A stretch of 64,000 bases of DNA, taken from NCBI GenBank assembly GCA_002339015.1, contig DDJC01000084.1, forward strand, positions 1-64,000, written 5' to 3'. The notes beneath the pieces were generated by a model. That model saw only the letters and a list, made by a program, of their open reading frames with translations. It was not told the DNA's origin and searched no databases. How positions within the stretch are numbered: position 1 is the stretch's first letter; every line of letters begins with the position of its first letter. Positions 39,851-48,369 of the stretch are shown here, one piece after another. Position numbers and translations under genes: made by a program. The stretch is from Burkholderiales bacterium UBA1834. Lineage in GTDB: Bacteria > Pseudomonadota > Gammaproteobacteria > Burkholderiales > Burkholderiaceae_C.

Positions 39851-41085
39851 GCGTGGCGGAACCGGGCTGTCGTCGCGCATGGCAGGACCGGTTTGCCGCC
39901 GTGCGGGCGCACTCGCGCTGGCTCACGCAGCCGCTGTCGCCCGAAGACCACCAGCTGCAATCGATGCCGGACGCCAGCCCGGCCAAATGGCACCTGGCGC
40001 ACACCACCTGGTTCTTCGAGACCCTGGTGCTGCGCCCGCATGCCCCAGGCTACGGGGTGTTCGATCCGGCCTACGCCTACCTGTTCAATTCGTACTACGA
40101 GGCGCTGGGCCCTCGCCATCCGCGGCCACAGCGGGGGATGCTCAGCCGGCCAACGCTGGATGAGGTCTGGGCCTACCGAGCCCATGTGGACGAGGCCATT
40201 GCCCGTTTCGTCCGCGATGCCGATGATGACACGTGGGCACGCGTATCACCCACGCTTGAACTGGGCCTGCAGCACGAGCAGCAGCACCAGGAGCTGATCC
40301 TCACGGACATCCTGCATGCCTTCTCGCTGAACCCGGTCGTACCGGTGTACCGCAGCGCGGCCGAATGGGCTGCAGGGGCTGGTGACACCGACGCCCTGGT
40401 GTCTGCCAACCGGCCTGACGCCCCCTGGTTGCGTCTTGATGGCGGCCTCACCTCGATCGGTCATGAAGCCCCGGGCTTTGCCTTCGACAACGAGCAGCCC
40501 CGCCACACCGTCTGGCTGCGGCCGTTCGAATTGGCCGCGTGCCCCGTCACCGTGCGCGAGCACCTGGCCTTCATCGACGATGGCGGCTACCGCGACCCGC
40601 GCTGGTGGCTCAGCGATGGTTGGGCCTGCGTGCAAAGCCAGGGCTGGACGGCCCCGGCCTACTGGCAAGCCCCGGACACGCCCGGCGGATGCTGGCAGGC
40701 CTTCGGCCTGCACGGCTTGCAGCCGCTGAACCTGGACGCGTCGGCCAGCCACCTCAGCTTTTACGAGGCCGACGCCCATGCCCGCTGGGCCGGTGCCCGC
40801 CTGCCCACCGAGTTCGAATGGGAGGCCGCGATCGGCGCCCACCCGCAACGCATCGGCCACGTGTGGGAATGGACTGCATCGCCCTACACCGCCTACCCCG
40901 GCTTCATCCCCACGCCCGGTGCCGCGGCCGAATACAACGGCAAGTTCATGGTCAACCAGATCGTGCTGCGCGGCGGCAGCCGTTTCACGCCGCGGGGCCA
41001 TGCGCGCCCCACCTACCGCAACTTCTTTCCGCCAGCCACCCGTTGGCAGTGCGCCGGCCTGCGCCTGGCGCGCGATGCGTCATGA
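39844..41085 (+). CDS. egtB: Ergothioneine biosynthesis sulfoxide synthase EgtB
   Basis: A 413-residue non-haem iron enzyme. The N-terminal DinB-like domain supplies the iron ligands: His53 in WHLAHTTWFF and His144/His148 in GLQHEQQHQELIL. The C-terminal formylglycine-generating-enzyme-like domain (about 190-410) ends with RGGSRFTPRGHARPTYRNFF and ATRWQCAGLRLA. EgtB joins trimethyl-histidine to a thiol with O2 to give the sulfoxide precursor of ergothioneine. The start is a GTG overlapping the previous stop. egtD follows 67 bp later; egtE and egtC were not seen in the window. Betaproteobacterial EgtB may use cysteine or gamma-glutamylcysteine; the donor cannot be told here. Confidence 0.92.
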   Translation: MVSVAEPGCRRAWQDRFAAVRAHSRWLTQPLSPEDHQLQSMPDASPAKWHLAHTTWFFETLVLRPHAPGYGVFDPAYAYLFNSYYEALGPRHPRPQRGMLSRPTLDEVWAYRAHVDEAIARFVRDADDDTWARVSPTLELGLQHEQQHQELILTDILHAFSLNPVVPVYRSAAEWAAGAGDTDALVSANRPDAPWLRLDGGLTSIGHEAPGFAFDNEQPRHTVWLRPFELAACPVTVREHLAFIDDGGYRDPRWWLSDGWACVQSQGWTAPAYWQAPDTPGGCWQAFGLHGLQPLNLDASASHLSFYEADAHARWAGARLPTEFEWEAAIGAHPQRIGHVWEWTASPYTAYPGFIPTPGAAAEYNGKFMVNQIVLRGGSRFTPRGHARPTYRNFFPPATRWQCAGLRLARDAS

Positions 41086-41152
41086 GCGCGTCCGCCCCCG
41101 CTGAAGCATCAGAACCGACCCCACCCACGGCAGTACCCCAGGAGACTCATCC

Positions 41153-42121
41153 ATGAGCGCATTGCTGCAGCCCGACCCCGGCCCCGCGCGGTCGGTCTTC
41201 GCCCACGAACTGATGGCCGGCTTGCGACAGCGCCAGAAGAGCCTGTCGCCCAAGTACTTCTACGACGAACGCGGCTCGGCCCTGTTCGATCTGATCTGTG
41301 ACCTGGACGAGTACTATCCCACCCGCACCGAGACAGCCCTGCTTCGGCGCCACGCGCACGACATCGCCGCCAGGATCGGGCCGCATGCCGACCTGGTCGA
41401 GTTCGGCGCCGGCTCGCTGCACAAGATCCGCCTGCTGCTGCCCGCCTTGCAGGCGCCCACGCGCTTCCTGCCGCTGGACATCTCGGCCGAACACCTGCAC
41501 CGCCAGGCTGCCACGCTGCGCGCCGATTTCCCGGGCCTGGCCGTGCAGCCGTTGACGGGGGATTTCTCGGGCCCGATGAGCCTGCCGCCGCTGGCCCAGG
41601 GGGCCGCGCGCCGCGTGGGCTTCTTCCCGGGCTCGTCGCTGGGCAACTTCAATCCGTCCGAGGCCCTGGCCTTCTTGCGTCAGTGCGCCAGCCTGCTGGC
41701 CGGAGGCGGCCTGCTGATCGGCATCGACCTGGTCAAGCACCCTGATCGCCTGCACCGCGCGTACAACGACGCGGCCGGTGTCACCGCGGCCTTCAACAAA
41801 AATGTGCTGCTGCGCGCCAACCACGAGCTGGACGCCGATTTCGACCTGGACGCCTTCGACCACTACGCCTACTACCACCCCACCCTGCAGCGCATCGAGA
41901 TGCACCTGCTCAGCCGCAAGGCCCAGCGCGTGCACGTGTGCGGTGAGGCGGTGGATTTCGCCCAGGGCGAATCCATCCACACCGAGAACTCCTACAAGTT
42001 CACCGTGCCGGGCTTCCAGGCGCTGGCCCTGCAGGCCGGCCTGCTGCCGGCAGCCGTCTGGTGCGATGAAGAGGCCCTGTTCAGCCTGCACTGGCTGCAA
42101 GCGCCGGCCGATCCTGTCTGA
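41153..42121 (+). CDS. egtD: L-histidine N-alpha-methyltransferase EgtD
   Basis: A 322-residue SAM-dependent methyltransferase that trimethylates histidine to hercynine, the first step to ergothioneine. Family traits: SPKYFYDERGSALFDLICDL near residue 31, EYYPTRTETALL, the SAM loop LVEFGAGSLHKIRLLL near 82, PGSSLGNFNPSEA and the C-terminal IHTENSYKFTVPGFQALA that closes over the substrate. AGGAG lies nine bases before the ATG. Together with egtB this gives the core of ergothioneine synthesis in one operon. Confidence 0.94.
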   Translation: MSALLQPDPGPARSVFAHELMAGLRQRQKSLSPKYFYDERGSALFDLICDLDEYYPTRTETALLRRHAHDIAARIGPHADLVEFGAGSLHKIRLLLPALQAPTRFLPLDISAEHLHRQAATLRADFPGLAVQPLTGDFSGPMSLPPLAQGAARRVGFFPGSSLGNFNPSEALAFLRQCASLLAGGGLLIGIDLVKHPDRLHRAYNDAAGVTAAFNKNVLLRANHELDADFDLDAFDHYAYYHPTLQRIEMHLLSRKAQRVHVCGEAVDFAQGESIHTENSYKFTVPGFQALALQAGLLPAAVWCDEEALFSLHWLQAPADPV

Positions 42122-42123
42122 AG

Positions 42124-42142
42124 GTCGCCTGCGTCAGGCGAC
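42124..42142 (+). other. Stem-loop after egtD
   Basis: GTCGCCTG and CAGGCGAC form a perfect 8-bp stem with a 3-base loop two bases after the egtD stop. No T-run follows, so a Rho-independent terminator is only weakly supported. Confidence 0.4.
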
Positions 42143-42281
42143 ACCGACAAGCCAACCCGGCGAGACTGACACCGCCTGGCGGCATCTGCTGCTGGGACGG
42201 GGGCGATCGGGACTCCATGCTGTGAACCATGCAGATGGTCGACGCAGGGGGCGCGTTTGATTCTCACTTGGAGGTGTCATC

Positions 42282-42839
42282 ATGGCCCAACAACTGATGC
42301 ACGCATTTTTCGGGGAACGCTCGCTCACCAAGGTGGCTGGCGTGTTCCCTGCGCGCGCCCAGGCCGAGCAGGCCGCCCGTCGGCTGATGCTGGCTTTCGG
42401 CTTCGAGGAGCAGCAGGTGGCGGTACTCGCGCCGCGCGACGGCGCGTGGCGCCGCGCCGATGTGCTGGCCCGAAAGATGGAGCCGGAAGAGCGGGGCATC
42501 TGGAGCACCATCGTCCGTGCCCATGTGCTGTCCGGCTTCATCGGTTTCCTGGCCGGGGTGGCCTTGTGCCTGACGATGTGGATTGCCGGGCAGCCAGGGG
42601 TCACCAGCTCGCCCGGGCTCGCCATGGTGGCGATGGCCGGCTTCGGCACCACTTTTGGACTGCTGGCCGGCGGTGTGCTGTCCATCCGTCCTGACCACGG
42701 GCGCGTGATCGCCCTGGTGCGTCAGTACCTGCGGCAGGGGCGCTGGGCCGTGGTGGCCCATCCGGACACGCCCGAGCAGGTCGCCCAGGCCGAGAGCACC
42801 CTGCAGGAGGGCAGTGAACGGGTGGTCCGCACCCTGTGA
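42282..42839 (+). CDS. Hypothetical membrane protein (two-helix, DUF1269-like arrangement)
   Basis: A 185-residue protein. The N-terminal 60 residues (KVAGVFPARAQAEQAARRLM, then LAFGFEEQQVAVLAPR) look like the small alpha/beta domain of proteins in which two glycine-rich transmembrane helices follow (IGFLAGVALCLTMWIAG, then AMAGFGTTFGLLAGGVL). A C-terminal segment returns to alpha/beta (RWAVVAHPDTPEQVAQAEST). Such proteins are often stress-induced envelope or membrane proteins of unknown role. GGAGG stands seven bases before the ATG. It is not obviously tied to egtD or to the following aro gene. Confidence 0.75.
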   Translation: MAQQLMHAFFGERSLTKVAGVFPARAQAEQAARRLMLAFGFEEQQVAVLAPRDGAWRRADVLARKMEPEERGIWSTIVRAHVLSGFIGFLAGVALCLTMWIAGQPGVTSSPGLAMVAMAGFGTTFGLLAGGVLSIRPDHGRVIALVRQYLRQGRWAVVAHPDTPEQVAQAESTLQEGSERVVRTL

Positions 42840-42874
42840 GCCGGGTGTTGCTCACGCAAATCCCTATCCCCAGC

Positions 42875-42905
42875 TTGTGCACAGGCCATTGAGTCGTGCT
42901 ACATT
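42875..42905 (+). promoter_or_regulatory. Candidate promoter of the aro leader, placing the transcript start at the leader AUG
   Basis: An extended -10, TGCTACATT (42897-42905), is preceded by TTGTGC at 42875-42880 (19-base spacer) or TGCACA at 42878-42883 (16). A start six to eight bases after this -10 falls at about 42911-42913, that is, on or just before the leader-peptide ATG. Confidence 0.45.
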
Positions 42906-42912
42906 TGGAGGC

Positions 42913-42987
42913 ATGAACTCGGCTCGCTTTTACTTTGCGTACTTTCAACTCCCGCCTCAGTCCGGCGCAGGAGTGGCAGACGCATAA
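42913..42987 (+). CDS. Phe/Tyr-rich leader peptide of the DAHP synthase gene
   Basis: A 24-codon open frame with start ATG at 42913 and TAA at 42985. Codons 6-11 encode Phe-Tyr-Phe-Ala-Tyr-Phe, five aromatic residues in six, and codons 12 on read QLPPQSGAGVADA. GGAGG stands only one base before the ATG, too close for normal use, so the peptide may be translated from a leaderless or near-leaderless transcript, as in alphaproteobacterial trpL. Position before a DAHP synthase gene and the downstream alternative hairpins make it the sensor of an attenuator for Phe/Tyr levels. Confidence 0.82.
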   Translation: MNSARFYFAYFQLPPQSGAGVADA

Positions 42988-43038
42988 GCCAGCCACACGA
43001 GTTCCTGAAGACCGCCGGAGTCCCCGGCGGTTTTTTTT
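42949..43038 (+). promoter_or_regulatory. Transcription attenuator (pause, antiterminator and terminator segments)
   Basis: Segment 1 (CTCC 42949-42952 and CGCC 42953-42956) can pair with GGCG 42964-42967 and GGAG 42970-42973. Segment 2, TCCGGCG (42961-42967), is exactly complementary to CGCCGGA (43013-43019) in the first arm of the terminator. Ribosome stalling on the Phe/Tyr codons (42928-42945) would mask segment 1 and free segment 2 to disrupt the terminator. This is the classical attenuation layout. Confidence 0.8.
43012..43038 (+). terminator. Attenuator terminator hairpin
   Basis: CCGCCGG (43012-43018) pairs with CCGGCGG (43024-43030) around a 5-base loop, followed by eight T residues (43031-43038). 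The A/T at 43011/43031 extends the stem by one pair. Confidence 0.9.
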
Positions 43039-43115
43039 CGACCTCCTGAGGACCCTTCCGGCAACCTGCCCGTCCCCTTCAACAAGCTTCCACGAGAGCT
43101 TCACGAAAGCCCACC

Positions 43116-44231
43116 ATGACCCAAAGCAGCGCCTCCGCCGGCTGGGAACCGCCCGCGGACAAGACCTCCAAGACCGATGACGAGCGCATCAAGAACGTCA
43201 CGCCCCTGCCCCCGCCGGAGCACCTGATCCGCTTCTTCCCGATCCGCGGCACCGCTGTCGAGACCCTGGTGTCCGACACCCGCAAGGCCATCCGCAAGGT
43301 CATGACCGGCCAGGACGACCGCCTGCTCGTCGTCATCGGCCCCTGCTCCATCCATGATCCGGTCGCGGCCATCGATTACGCTCGCAAGCTGCTCAAGGCG
43401 CGCGAGCACTACGCCGACACGCTCGAGATCGTGATGCGCGTGTACTTCGAGAAGCCCCGCACCACCGTGGGCTGGAAGGGCCTGATCAACGACCCGTACA
43501 TGGACGAGTCCTTCAAGATCGACGAAGGCCTGCGCATGGCCCGCCAGCTGCTGCTGCAGATCAACCAGCTGGGCCTGCCCGCCGGCAGCGAGTTCCTGGA
43601 CGTGATCTCGCCGCAGTACATCGGCGACCTGATCAGCTGGGGTGCCATCGGCGCGCGCACCACCGAGAGCCAGGTGCACCGCGAGTTGTCCTCGGGCCTG
43701 AGTGCGCCCATCGGCTTCAAGAACGGCACTGACGGCAACATCAAGATCGCCACCGACGCCATCCAGGCTGCCGCGCGTCCGCACCATTTCCTGTCGGTGC
43801 ACAAGAATGGCCAGGTTGCGATCGTCGAGACGGCGGGCAATCCCGATTGCCACGTGATCCTGCGTGGCGGCAAGGGCCCCAACTACGACGCCGAGAGCGT
43901 GGCCGCCGCCTGCAAGGACCTGGAAGCCGCCAAGCTGCACCCGTCGCTGATGGTGGATTTTTCGCATGCCAACAGCTCCAAGCAGCATGAACGCCAGGTG
44001 GTGGTGGCCGAGGACATCGCCGCGCAGGTGGCCGGTGGCTCGCGCCGTGTGTTCGGCGTGATGGTGGAAAGCCACCTGTGCGCCGGCGCCCAGAAGTTCA
44101 CGCCGGGCAAGGACGAGCCGTCCAAGCTGGCCTATGGCCAGAGCATCACCGACGCCTGCATCGGCTGGGACGATTCCGAGCGTGTGCTGCAGATCCTGAG
44201 CGACGCCGTCAAGGCCCGCCGCAGGGGATGA
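43116..44231 (+). CDS. aroG: 3-deoxy-7-phosphoheptulonate (DAHP) synthase, class I
   Basis: A 371-residue class I DAHP synthase that condenses phosphoenolpyruvate and erythrose 4-phosphate at the entry to the shikimate pathway. Motifs: VIGPCSIHDPVAAIDYARKL near 73, RVYFEKPRTTVGWKGLINDP near 109, GARTTESQVHRELSSGLSAP and GFKNGTDGN, and the metal-binding HANSSKQHERQ near 285. N-terminal and internal regions resemble the Phe- or Tyr-feedback enzymes of E. coli; the effector is not clear by eye. It follows the Phe/Tyr attenuator by 77 bp, so expression likely drops when charged Phe/Tyr tRNAs are plentiful. Confidence 0.94.
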   Translation: MTQSSASAGWEPPADKTSKTDDERIKNVTPLPPPEHLIRFFPIRGTAVETLVSDTRKAIRKVMTGQDDRLLVVIGPCSIHDPVAAIDYARKLLKAREHYADTLEIVMRVYFEKPRTTVGWKGLINDPYMDESFKIDEGLRMARQLLLQINQLGLPAGSEFLDVISPQYIGDLISWGAIGARTTESQVHRELSSGLSAPIGFKNGTDGNIKIATDAIQAAARPHHFLSVHKNGQVAIVETAGNPDCHVILRGGKGPNYDAESVAAACKDLEAAKLHPSLMVDFSHANSSKQHERQVVVAEDIAAQVAGGSRRVFGVMVESHLCAGAQKFTPGKDEPSKLAYGQSITDACIGWDDSERVLQILSDAVKARRRG

Positions 44232-44255
44232 TCCCTCGCTGACCCCTGCCTGGGT

Positions 44256-44283
44256 GGCGCCCCCCGCGACACAGGGGGGCGCC
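44256..44283. other. Strong GC stem-loop after the DAHP synthase gene
   Basis: GGCGCCCCCC and GGGGGGCGCC form a perfect 10-bp stem with an 8-base loop, 24 bp after the stop. No T-run follows, so it may be an mRNA-end stabiliser or a Rho-assisted end, not a classic terminator. Confidence 0.45.
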
Positions 44284-44369
44284 TGAGCGCCACGCAGCGT
44301 GCGCTTGCGGTACCGTGCAGGTGATCCATGCGATGCGTGCCATGAACACCCCACAGCCAATCCCATCCG

Positions 44370-46271
44370 ATGAGCGCGCTGCCCCGGCGGCGTGTGTGCC
44401 CCATGTGGCCTGAGGGCGGGCCGATCCGCCTGCGCGGCCTGACGCGCTTCGTGCGCTTTGACGCGCCGTCGCACCTGGCCGAGCAGTTGCGCCTGATCGA
44501 CCGCAACATGCCCATGGGCATGTTGGCGGCCATCGTCGTGACCGTGCTGTTTGCCGGCATGCACCTGCGCCTGGCGCAGAACCCGCAGGTGATGCTCTGG
44601 GGCGTGCTGGCGGTGGCCGTCTGTGTGCTGGGCCTGCTGCTGCTGCGGGTGCGCCCCGCCGTGGAAGCGCCCCCCATCCGGGTGCGCAGGCATGCCCGCC
44701 GGCTGTTGATGGTGTCCCTGGGCCTGGGCCTGCTGTGGGGCTACTTCGCCTGGGCGTTCATGGTCACGCCCAACCCCCACACCACCAACCTCGTGATCGG
44801 GGCGCTGGCCGGCATCAACGCCGGGGGGATGGTGCTGTTCTGCGCCGTGCTGCCCATCTCCTTCGTATTCCTGGTCACCAGCGTCACACCGGTGGCCCTG
44901 GTGCTGCTGGGCTCCAGCGAACCTTCTGCGCAACTGATGGGGCTGGCCACACTCACCTACATGCTGGCCATGCTGGGTTTCGGCTACCAGGCAGCGCGCT
45001 CCGTTCGCCAGTCCATCGACCTGCGCTTCGTCAACGCCGACCTGGTGGGGCGCCTGCGCGACCAGACCCAGCGCGCCGTAGAGGCCCGCCAGATGGCCGA
45101 AGACGCCCTGCTCGAGGCCGAGAACGCCAACCGCGCCAAGGGCGTGTTCCTCGCCGCGGCCAGCCATGACCTGCGTCAGCCGCTGCATGCGCTGGGCCTG
45201 TTCATCGGCAGCCTGGCCGGCACGGGCTTGTCCGGCCGTCAGCGAAGCTTGCTCAGCCAGATCGACGCCTCGGCCCAGGCGGCCAGCGACATGCTGGGTA
45301 CGCTGCTGGATTTCTCCAAGGTGGATGCCGGCGTCATCACGCCCCGGCCCCATCCCTTTGCGCTGCAGCCCATGCTCGAGCGGCTCGCGCAGGAGTTCAT
45401 GCCCCAGGCCCAGGTGCAGGGGCTGGCGCTGCGCTGCCGGCCCTCGCCCGCGGTGGCCGTGGCCGACCCGACGCTGGTCGAGCGCATCGTGCGCAACCTG
45501 CTCAGCAATGCCCTGCGCTACACCGAGCACGGCGGCGTGCTGATCGCCTGCCGCCTGCGCGAGGGCGGCGAACGCGTCGTGATCGAGCTGTGGGACACCG
45601 GTGTGGGCATTCCGCGGCACCAGCACCGCGCCATCTTCCAGGAGTTCCACCAACTGGGCAACGCCGAGCGGGACCGCCGCAAGGGCCTGGGCCTGGGGCT
45701 GGCCATCGTGGATGGGCTGGCGCGGGCCATGAGCGTGTCCGTCACCGTCTCGTCGGTGCCGGGGCGGGGCTCGGTGTTCCGTCTGACCCTGCCGCGCAGC
45801 CGCGAGGCGGTGATGCCGCTGCCCACGCCGCTGCCGCTGGACGGGGGCGATCTGGGTGGCGCCCGCGTGCTGGTGGTCGATGACGACGAATCCGTGCGCA
45901 GCGCCATGGCCGACCTGCTCACGCAATGGGGCGCCTGGTGCGAGGTGGCCGAATCAGGCCCCGAGGCCGAAGCCCTGATGACCCGCTTCACGCCGCAGAT
46001 CGTGGTGGCCGACTACCGCCTGCGCGGGCCCAGCAACGGGCGTGAGGTGATCGAGCAGGTGCGCCTGCGCGCCCGCCGCCCGATCCCCGGCGTGCTGGTC
46101 ACCGGGGACACCTCGGTGGAGCGGCTGCGCGAAGCGCAGGCCAGTGGCGCGGTGCTGCTGCACAAGCCGGTGCCGGCTGCGCAGCTGCACGCGGTGCTGG
46201 CCGATCTGCTGCGTGTGGAGCGGTTGACGGCCGGGCCTGGGGCTCAGGTGGATGTGGGCCGGCGCAGCTGA
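44370..46271 (+). CDS. Membrane hybrid histidine kinase (MASE-like membrane part-HisKA-HATPase-REC)
   Basis: A 633-residue protein. About six hydrophobic segments lie in residues 48-210, a membrane sensor without a large periplasmic loop. Then come a coiled coil (215-255), HisKA with LAAASHDLRQPLHALGLFIG, HATPase_c (WDTGVGIPRHQHRAIFQEFH and LGLGLAIVDGL) and a receiver near 497-615 (RVLVVDDDESVRSAMADLL, IVVADYRLRGPSNG). The HDLRQP H box defines a subgroup common in Burkholderiales and Xanthomonadales. The start has no clear Shine-Dalgarno; ATG 44403 is an alternative. The last 28 bases overlap the convergent MFS gene. Confidence 0.9.
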   Translation: MSALPRRRVCPMWPEGGPIRLRGLTRFVRFDAPSHLAEQLRLIDRNMPMGMLAAIVVTVLFAGMHLRLAQNPQVMLWGVLAVAVCVLGLLLLRVRPAVEAPPIRVRRHARRLLMVSLGLGLLWGYFAWAFMVTPNPHTTNLVIGALAGINAGGMVLFCAVLPISFVFLVTSVTPVALVLLGSSEPSAQLMGLATLTYMLAMLGFGYQAARSVRQSIDLRFVNADLVGRLRDQTQRAVEARQMAEDALLEAENANRAKGVFLAAASHDLRQPLHALGLFIGSLAGTGLSGRQRSLLSQIDASAQAASDMLGTLLDFSKVDAGVITPRPHPFALQPMLERLAQEFMPQAQVQGLALRCRPSPAVAVADPTLVERIVRNLLSNALRYTEHGGVLIACRLREGGERVVIELWDTGVGIPRHQHRAIFQEFHQLGNAERDRRKGLGLGLAIVDGLARAMSVSVTVSSVPGRGSVFRLTLPRSREAVMPLPTPLPLDGGDLGGARVLVVDDDESVRSAMADLLTQWGAWCEVAESGPEAEALMTRFTPQIVVADYRLRGPSNGREVIEQVRLRARRPIPGVLVTGDTSVERLREAQASGAVLLHKPVPAAQLHAVLADLLRVERLTAGPGAQVDVGRRS

Positions 46272-47383
46272 AGCAGCAGCAGGCTCAGGGCCAGCAGGCC
46301 CAGCCACAGACCCTGTCCGCCCACGCCATGGTGGTCGAAGGCCCAGCCGCTGACGATCGGCCCCAGCGCCCCGCCCGCCGTGTAGCCGGCGATCATGGCC
46401 GAGGTGCCGGCCAGCGCGGACGTGTCCGCGAAATCATGCGCCACGCGGATCATGCTGAGCGTGTAGAGCGCCCCGCCGATGGCGCCCCAGGCCACGGCGC
46501 ACACCCAGATCAGCACCGGCCAGTGCACGGCTTGCGTGAAGGCCAGCGCGCTCGCCACCAGCAAGGCGGCCCCGCCGGCGAACAGGCGCCGGGCCGGCAG
46601 GTGGTCGGCCAGCCAGCCCGTGGGGTACTGCAGCAAAAAGCTGCCGATGCCCAATGCTCCGGCGATGGAGGTGGCCGCGGCCAGGCTCAGGCCCGTCTGC
46701 GAACCATACGCTGTGGTGACCGAACCCAATCCCACCTCGAACACGCCGCCCACGATGGCGGCCCACACCAGCGCGGGCCGAAAGCGCAGGGCCGCGCCGA
46801 TGCCCATCACGGGGCCGCCCTCATGCATGGCCCTGAGCGCGGTCACGCTGGCGGGCGCTGTCACCAGCAGGGCCACGGCCAGGGCCAGCGCGGCCACGCC
46901 ATTGGCCTGGAGCGAATCGATGCCCGTGAGGCCGGGCAGCAGCGGGCCGGCGGCCATGGCCGCGCCCAGCACGGCCTGGTACAGGCCGGTCAGGCGCCCG
47001 CGGTGCGAGGCCGGCACGTTGTGCGCGATCAGGGCCTCGGTGGCGTTCCAGGCGGCGGCCGCGCCCACGCCGGCCAGCAGGCCGAAGAGACACCAGGCCA
47101 GGTAGGCGTCCGTCACCAGGTAGCCCAGGCAGGCGATCAGCTCCAGCACCAGCCCGATGCGGTAGGCCTGGCCGACGCCGATGCGCGCGAACAGGCGCGG
47201 CACCAGCGGCACCAGCAGCGCCACGCTGATGAAAGGCAGCATGGCCACCAGGCCGATGGCCGTGCTGCTGGCGCCGGCCGTCTGCAGGCGCACGGCCAGC
47301 ACGGGGTTGAGCAGGCTGTAGCTCAGCACCACCAGGGTGGTGCCCAGCATCACGCGCCCGAGTCCGGGCGGCAGGTGCCGCAT
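46244..47383 (-). CDS. MFS transporter (12-helix)
   Basis: A 379-residue major-facilitator protein with about 12 hydrophobic segments and an MFS_1-type core: VVLSYSLLNPVLAVRLQ at helix 1, GLLAGVGAAAAWNATEALIA and NVPASHRGRLTGLYQAVLGA in the first half, and ILQYP-type SFLLQYPTGWLADHLPARRL at the helix 8-9 loop. The loop motif PTGWLADHLPARRLF is the half-repeat of motif A. Substrate unknown; the small size suggests a sugar or drug-type exporter. Its tail overlaps the kinase gene on the other strand by 28 bases and it lies 14 codons before corA on the same strand. Confidence 0.85.
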   Translation of the reverse strand: MRHLPPGLGRVMLGTTLVVLSYSLLNPVLAVRLQTAGASSTAIGLVAMLPFISVALLVPLVPRLFARIGVGQAYRIGLVLELIACLGYLVTDAYLAWCLFGLLAGVGAAAAWNATEALIAHNVPASHRGRLTGLYQAVLGAAMAAGPLLPGLTGIDSLQANGVAALALAVALLVTAPASVTALRAMHEGGPVMGIGAALRFRPALVWAAIVGGVFEVGLGSVTTAYGSQTGLSLAAATSIAGALGIGSFLLQYPTGWLADHLPARRLFAGGAALLVASALAFTQAVHWPVLIWVCAVAWGAIGGALYTLSMIRVAHDFADTSALAGTSAMIAGYTAGGALGPIVSGWAFDHHGVGGQGLWLGLLALSLLLLQLRRPTST

Positions 47384-47409
47384 CAGTGGCGGCAGGGAAG
47401 CAGCGGGGT

Positions 47410-48369
47410 TCAGTTCAGCCAGCCTTTGCGTCGGAAATACCAGAAGGGCGTGACGGCCGAGGCCACCATCAGCACCACGGCGAAGGGGTAGCCCCAGCTC
47501 CAGTTCAACTCGGGCATGGCCTGGAAGTTCATGCCGTAGATGCTGGCGATCAGCGTGGGCGGCAGGAAGGCGACCGAGGCCACCGAGAAAATCTTGATGA
47601 TCTTGTTCTGGTTGATGTTGATGAAACCGACCGTGGCATCCATCAGGAAGTTGATCTTGTCGAACAGGAAGGCCGTGTGCGAATCGAGCGAGTCGATGTC
47701 GCGCAGGATCTGGCGCGATTCTTCGAACTGCTCGGCGTTGAGCATGCGGGCGCGCATCATGAAGCTCACGGCGCGGCGCGTGTCCATCACATTGCGGCGG
47801 ATGCGGCCATTCAAGTCTTCCTGGCGGGCGATGGCGGCCAGGGCCTCGGCGGCGGCCTGGTCGTTCACCTCGTCCTGCAGCACGCGCTTGCTGACTTTCT
47901 CCAGCTCGTCGTAGATGCCCTCCAGCGCGTCGGCCGAATATTCCGCGTCGGCGTCGTAGAGCTTGAGCAGCACGTCCTTCGAATCCTCGATCAGCGCGGG
48001 GATGCGGCGGGCGCGCATGCGCAGCAGGCGGAACACCGGCAGGTCTTCACGGTGGATCGAGAACAGCACGTTGTTGTGCAGGATGAAGGCCACGCGCACG
48101 TTGCGCGGGGTCTCGTCGTCGTCGATCAAGAAGTCGGAGCGGATGTGGATGGCGCCTTCTTCTTCATAGAAGCGGGCCGATTCCTCCAGGTCGTCGTCGA
48201 TGATGTCCTGGGGGATGAAGAGGTTGAAGCGCGCGGCGATCCAGCCTTTTTCTTCCGGCGTGGGATCTTCCAGGTCGACCCAGACGGGGTTGACCGGGGG
48301 CAGATCCTCGGGACGGTCGATTTCTTCTTGGAATAGCCGGCCGTTGGCCAGCGTGAACACGTTGAGCAT
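47410..48369 (-). CDS. corA: CorA-family magnesium/cobalt transporter
   Basis: A 319-residue CorA-type channel. The large cytoplasmic N-terminal domain (1-255) has the long helices of the CorA funnel, and two C-terminal transmembrane helices follow, joined by the family signature YGMNF (GMN) near residue 280. Length and GMN are normal, so a working pentameric Mg2+/Co2+ channel is expected. The ATG at 48369 opens the standard MLNVFTL start. It lies 26 bp from the MFS gene (upstream of it in transcription). No Mg2+ riboswitch pattern was evident. Confidence 0.93.
   Translation of the reverse strand: MLNVFTLANGRLFQEEIDRPEDLPPVNPVWVDLEDPTPEEKGWIAARFNLFIPQDIIDDDLEESARFYEEEGAIHIRSDFLIDDDETPRNVRVAFILHNNVLFSIHREDLPVFRLLRMRARRIPALIEDSKDVLLKLYDADAEYSADALEGIYDELEKVSKRVLQDEVNDQAAAEALAAIARQEDLNGRIRRNVMDTRRAVSFMMRARMLNAEQFEESRQILRDIDSLDSHTAFLFDKINFLMDATVGFININQNKIIKIFSVASVAFLPPTLIASIYGMNFQAMPELNWSWGYPFAVVLMVASAVTPFWYFRRKGWLN

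Noticed and set aside
42935..43180. TTG-started open frame across the attenuator and the aroG start
   Set aside because: It has no family, overlaps aroG out of frame and conflicts with the aromatic leader-peptide reading.
44256..44283. GC stem-loop after the DAHP synthase as a Rho-independent terminator
   Set aside because: No T-run follows the stem; listed only as a stem-loop.
43101..45926. Long minus-strand open frame across the DAHP synthase and kinase genes
   Set aside because: It is antisense to two genes with clear families and has no recognisable motif.
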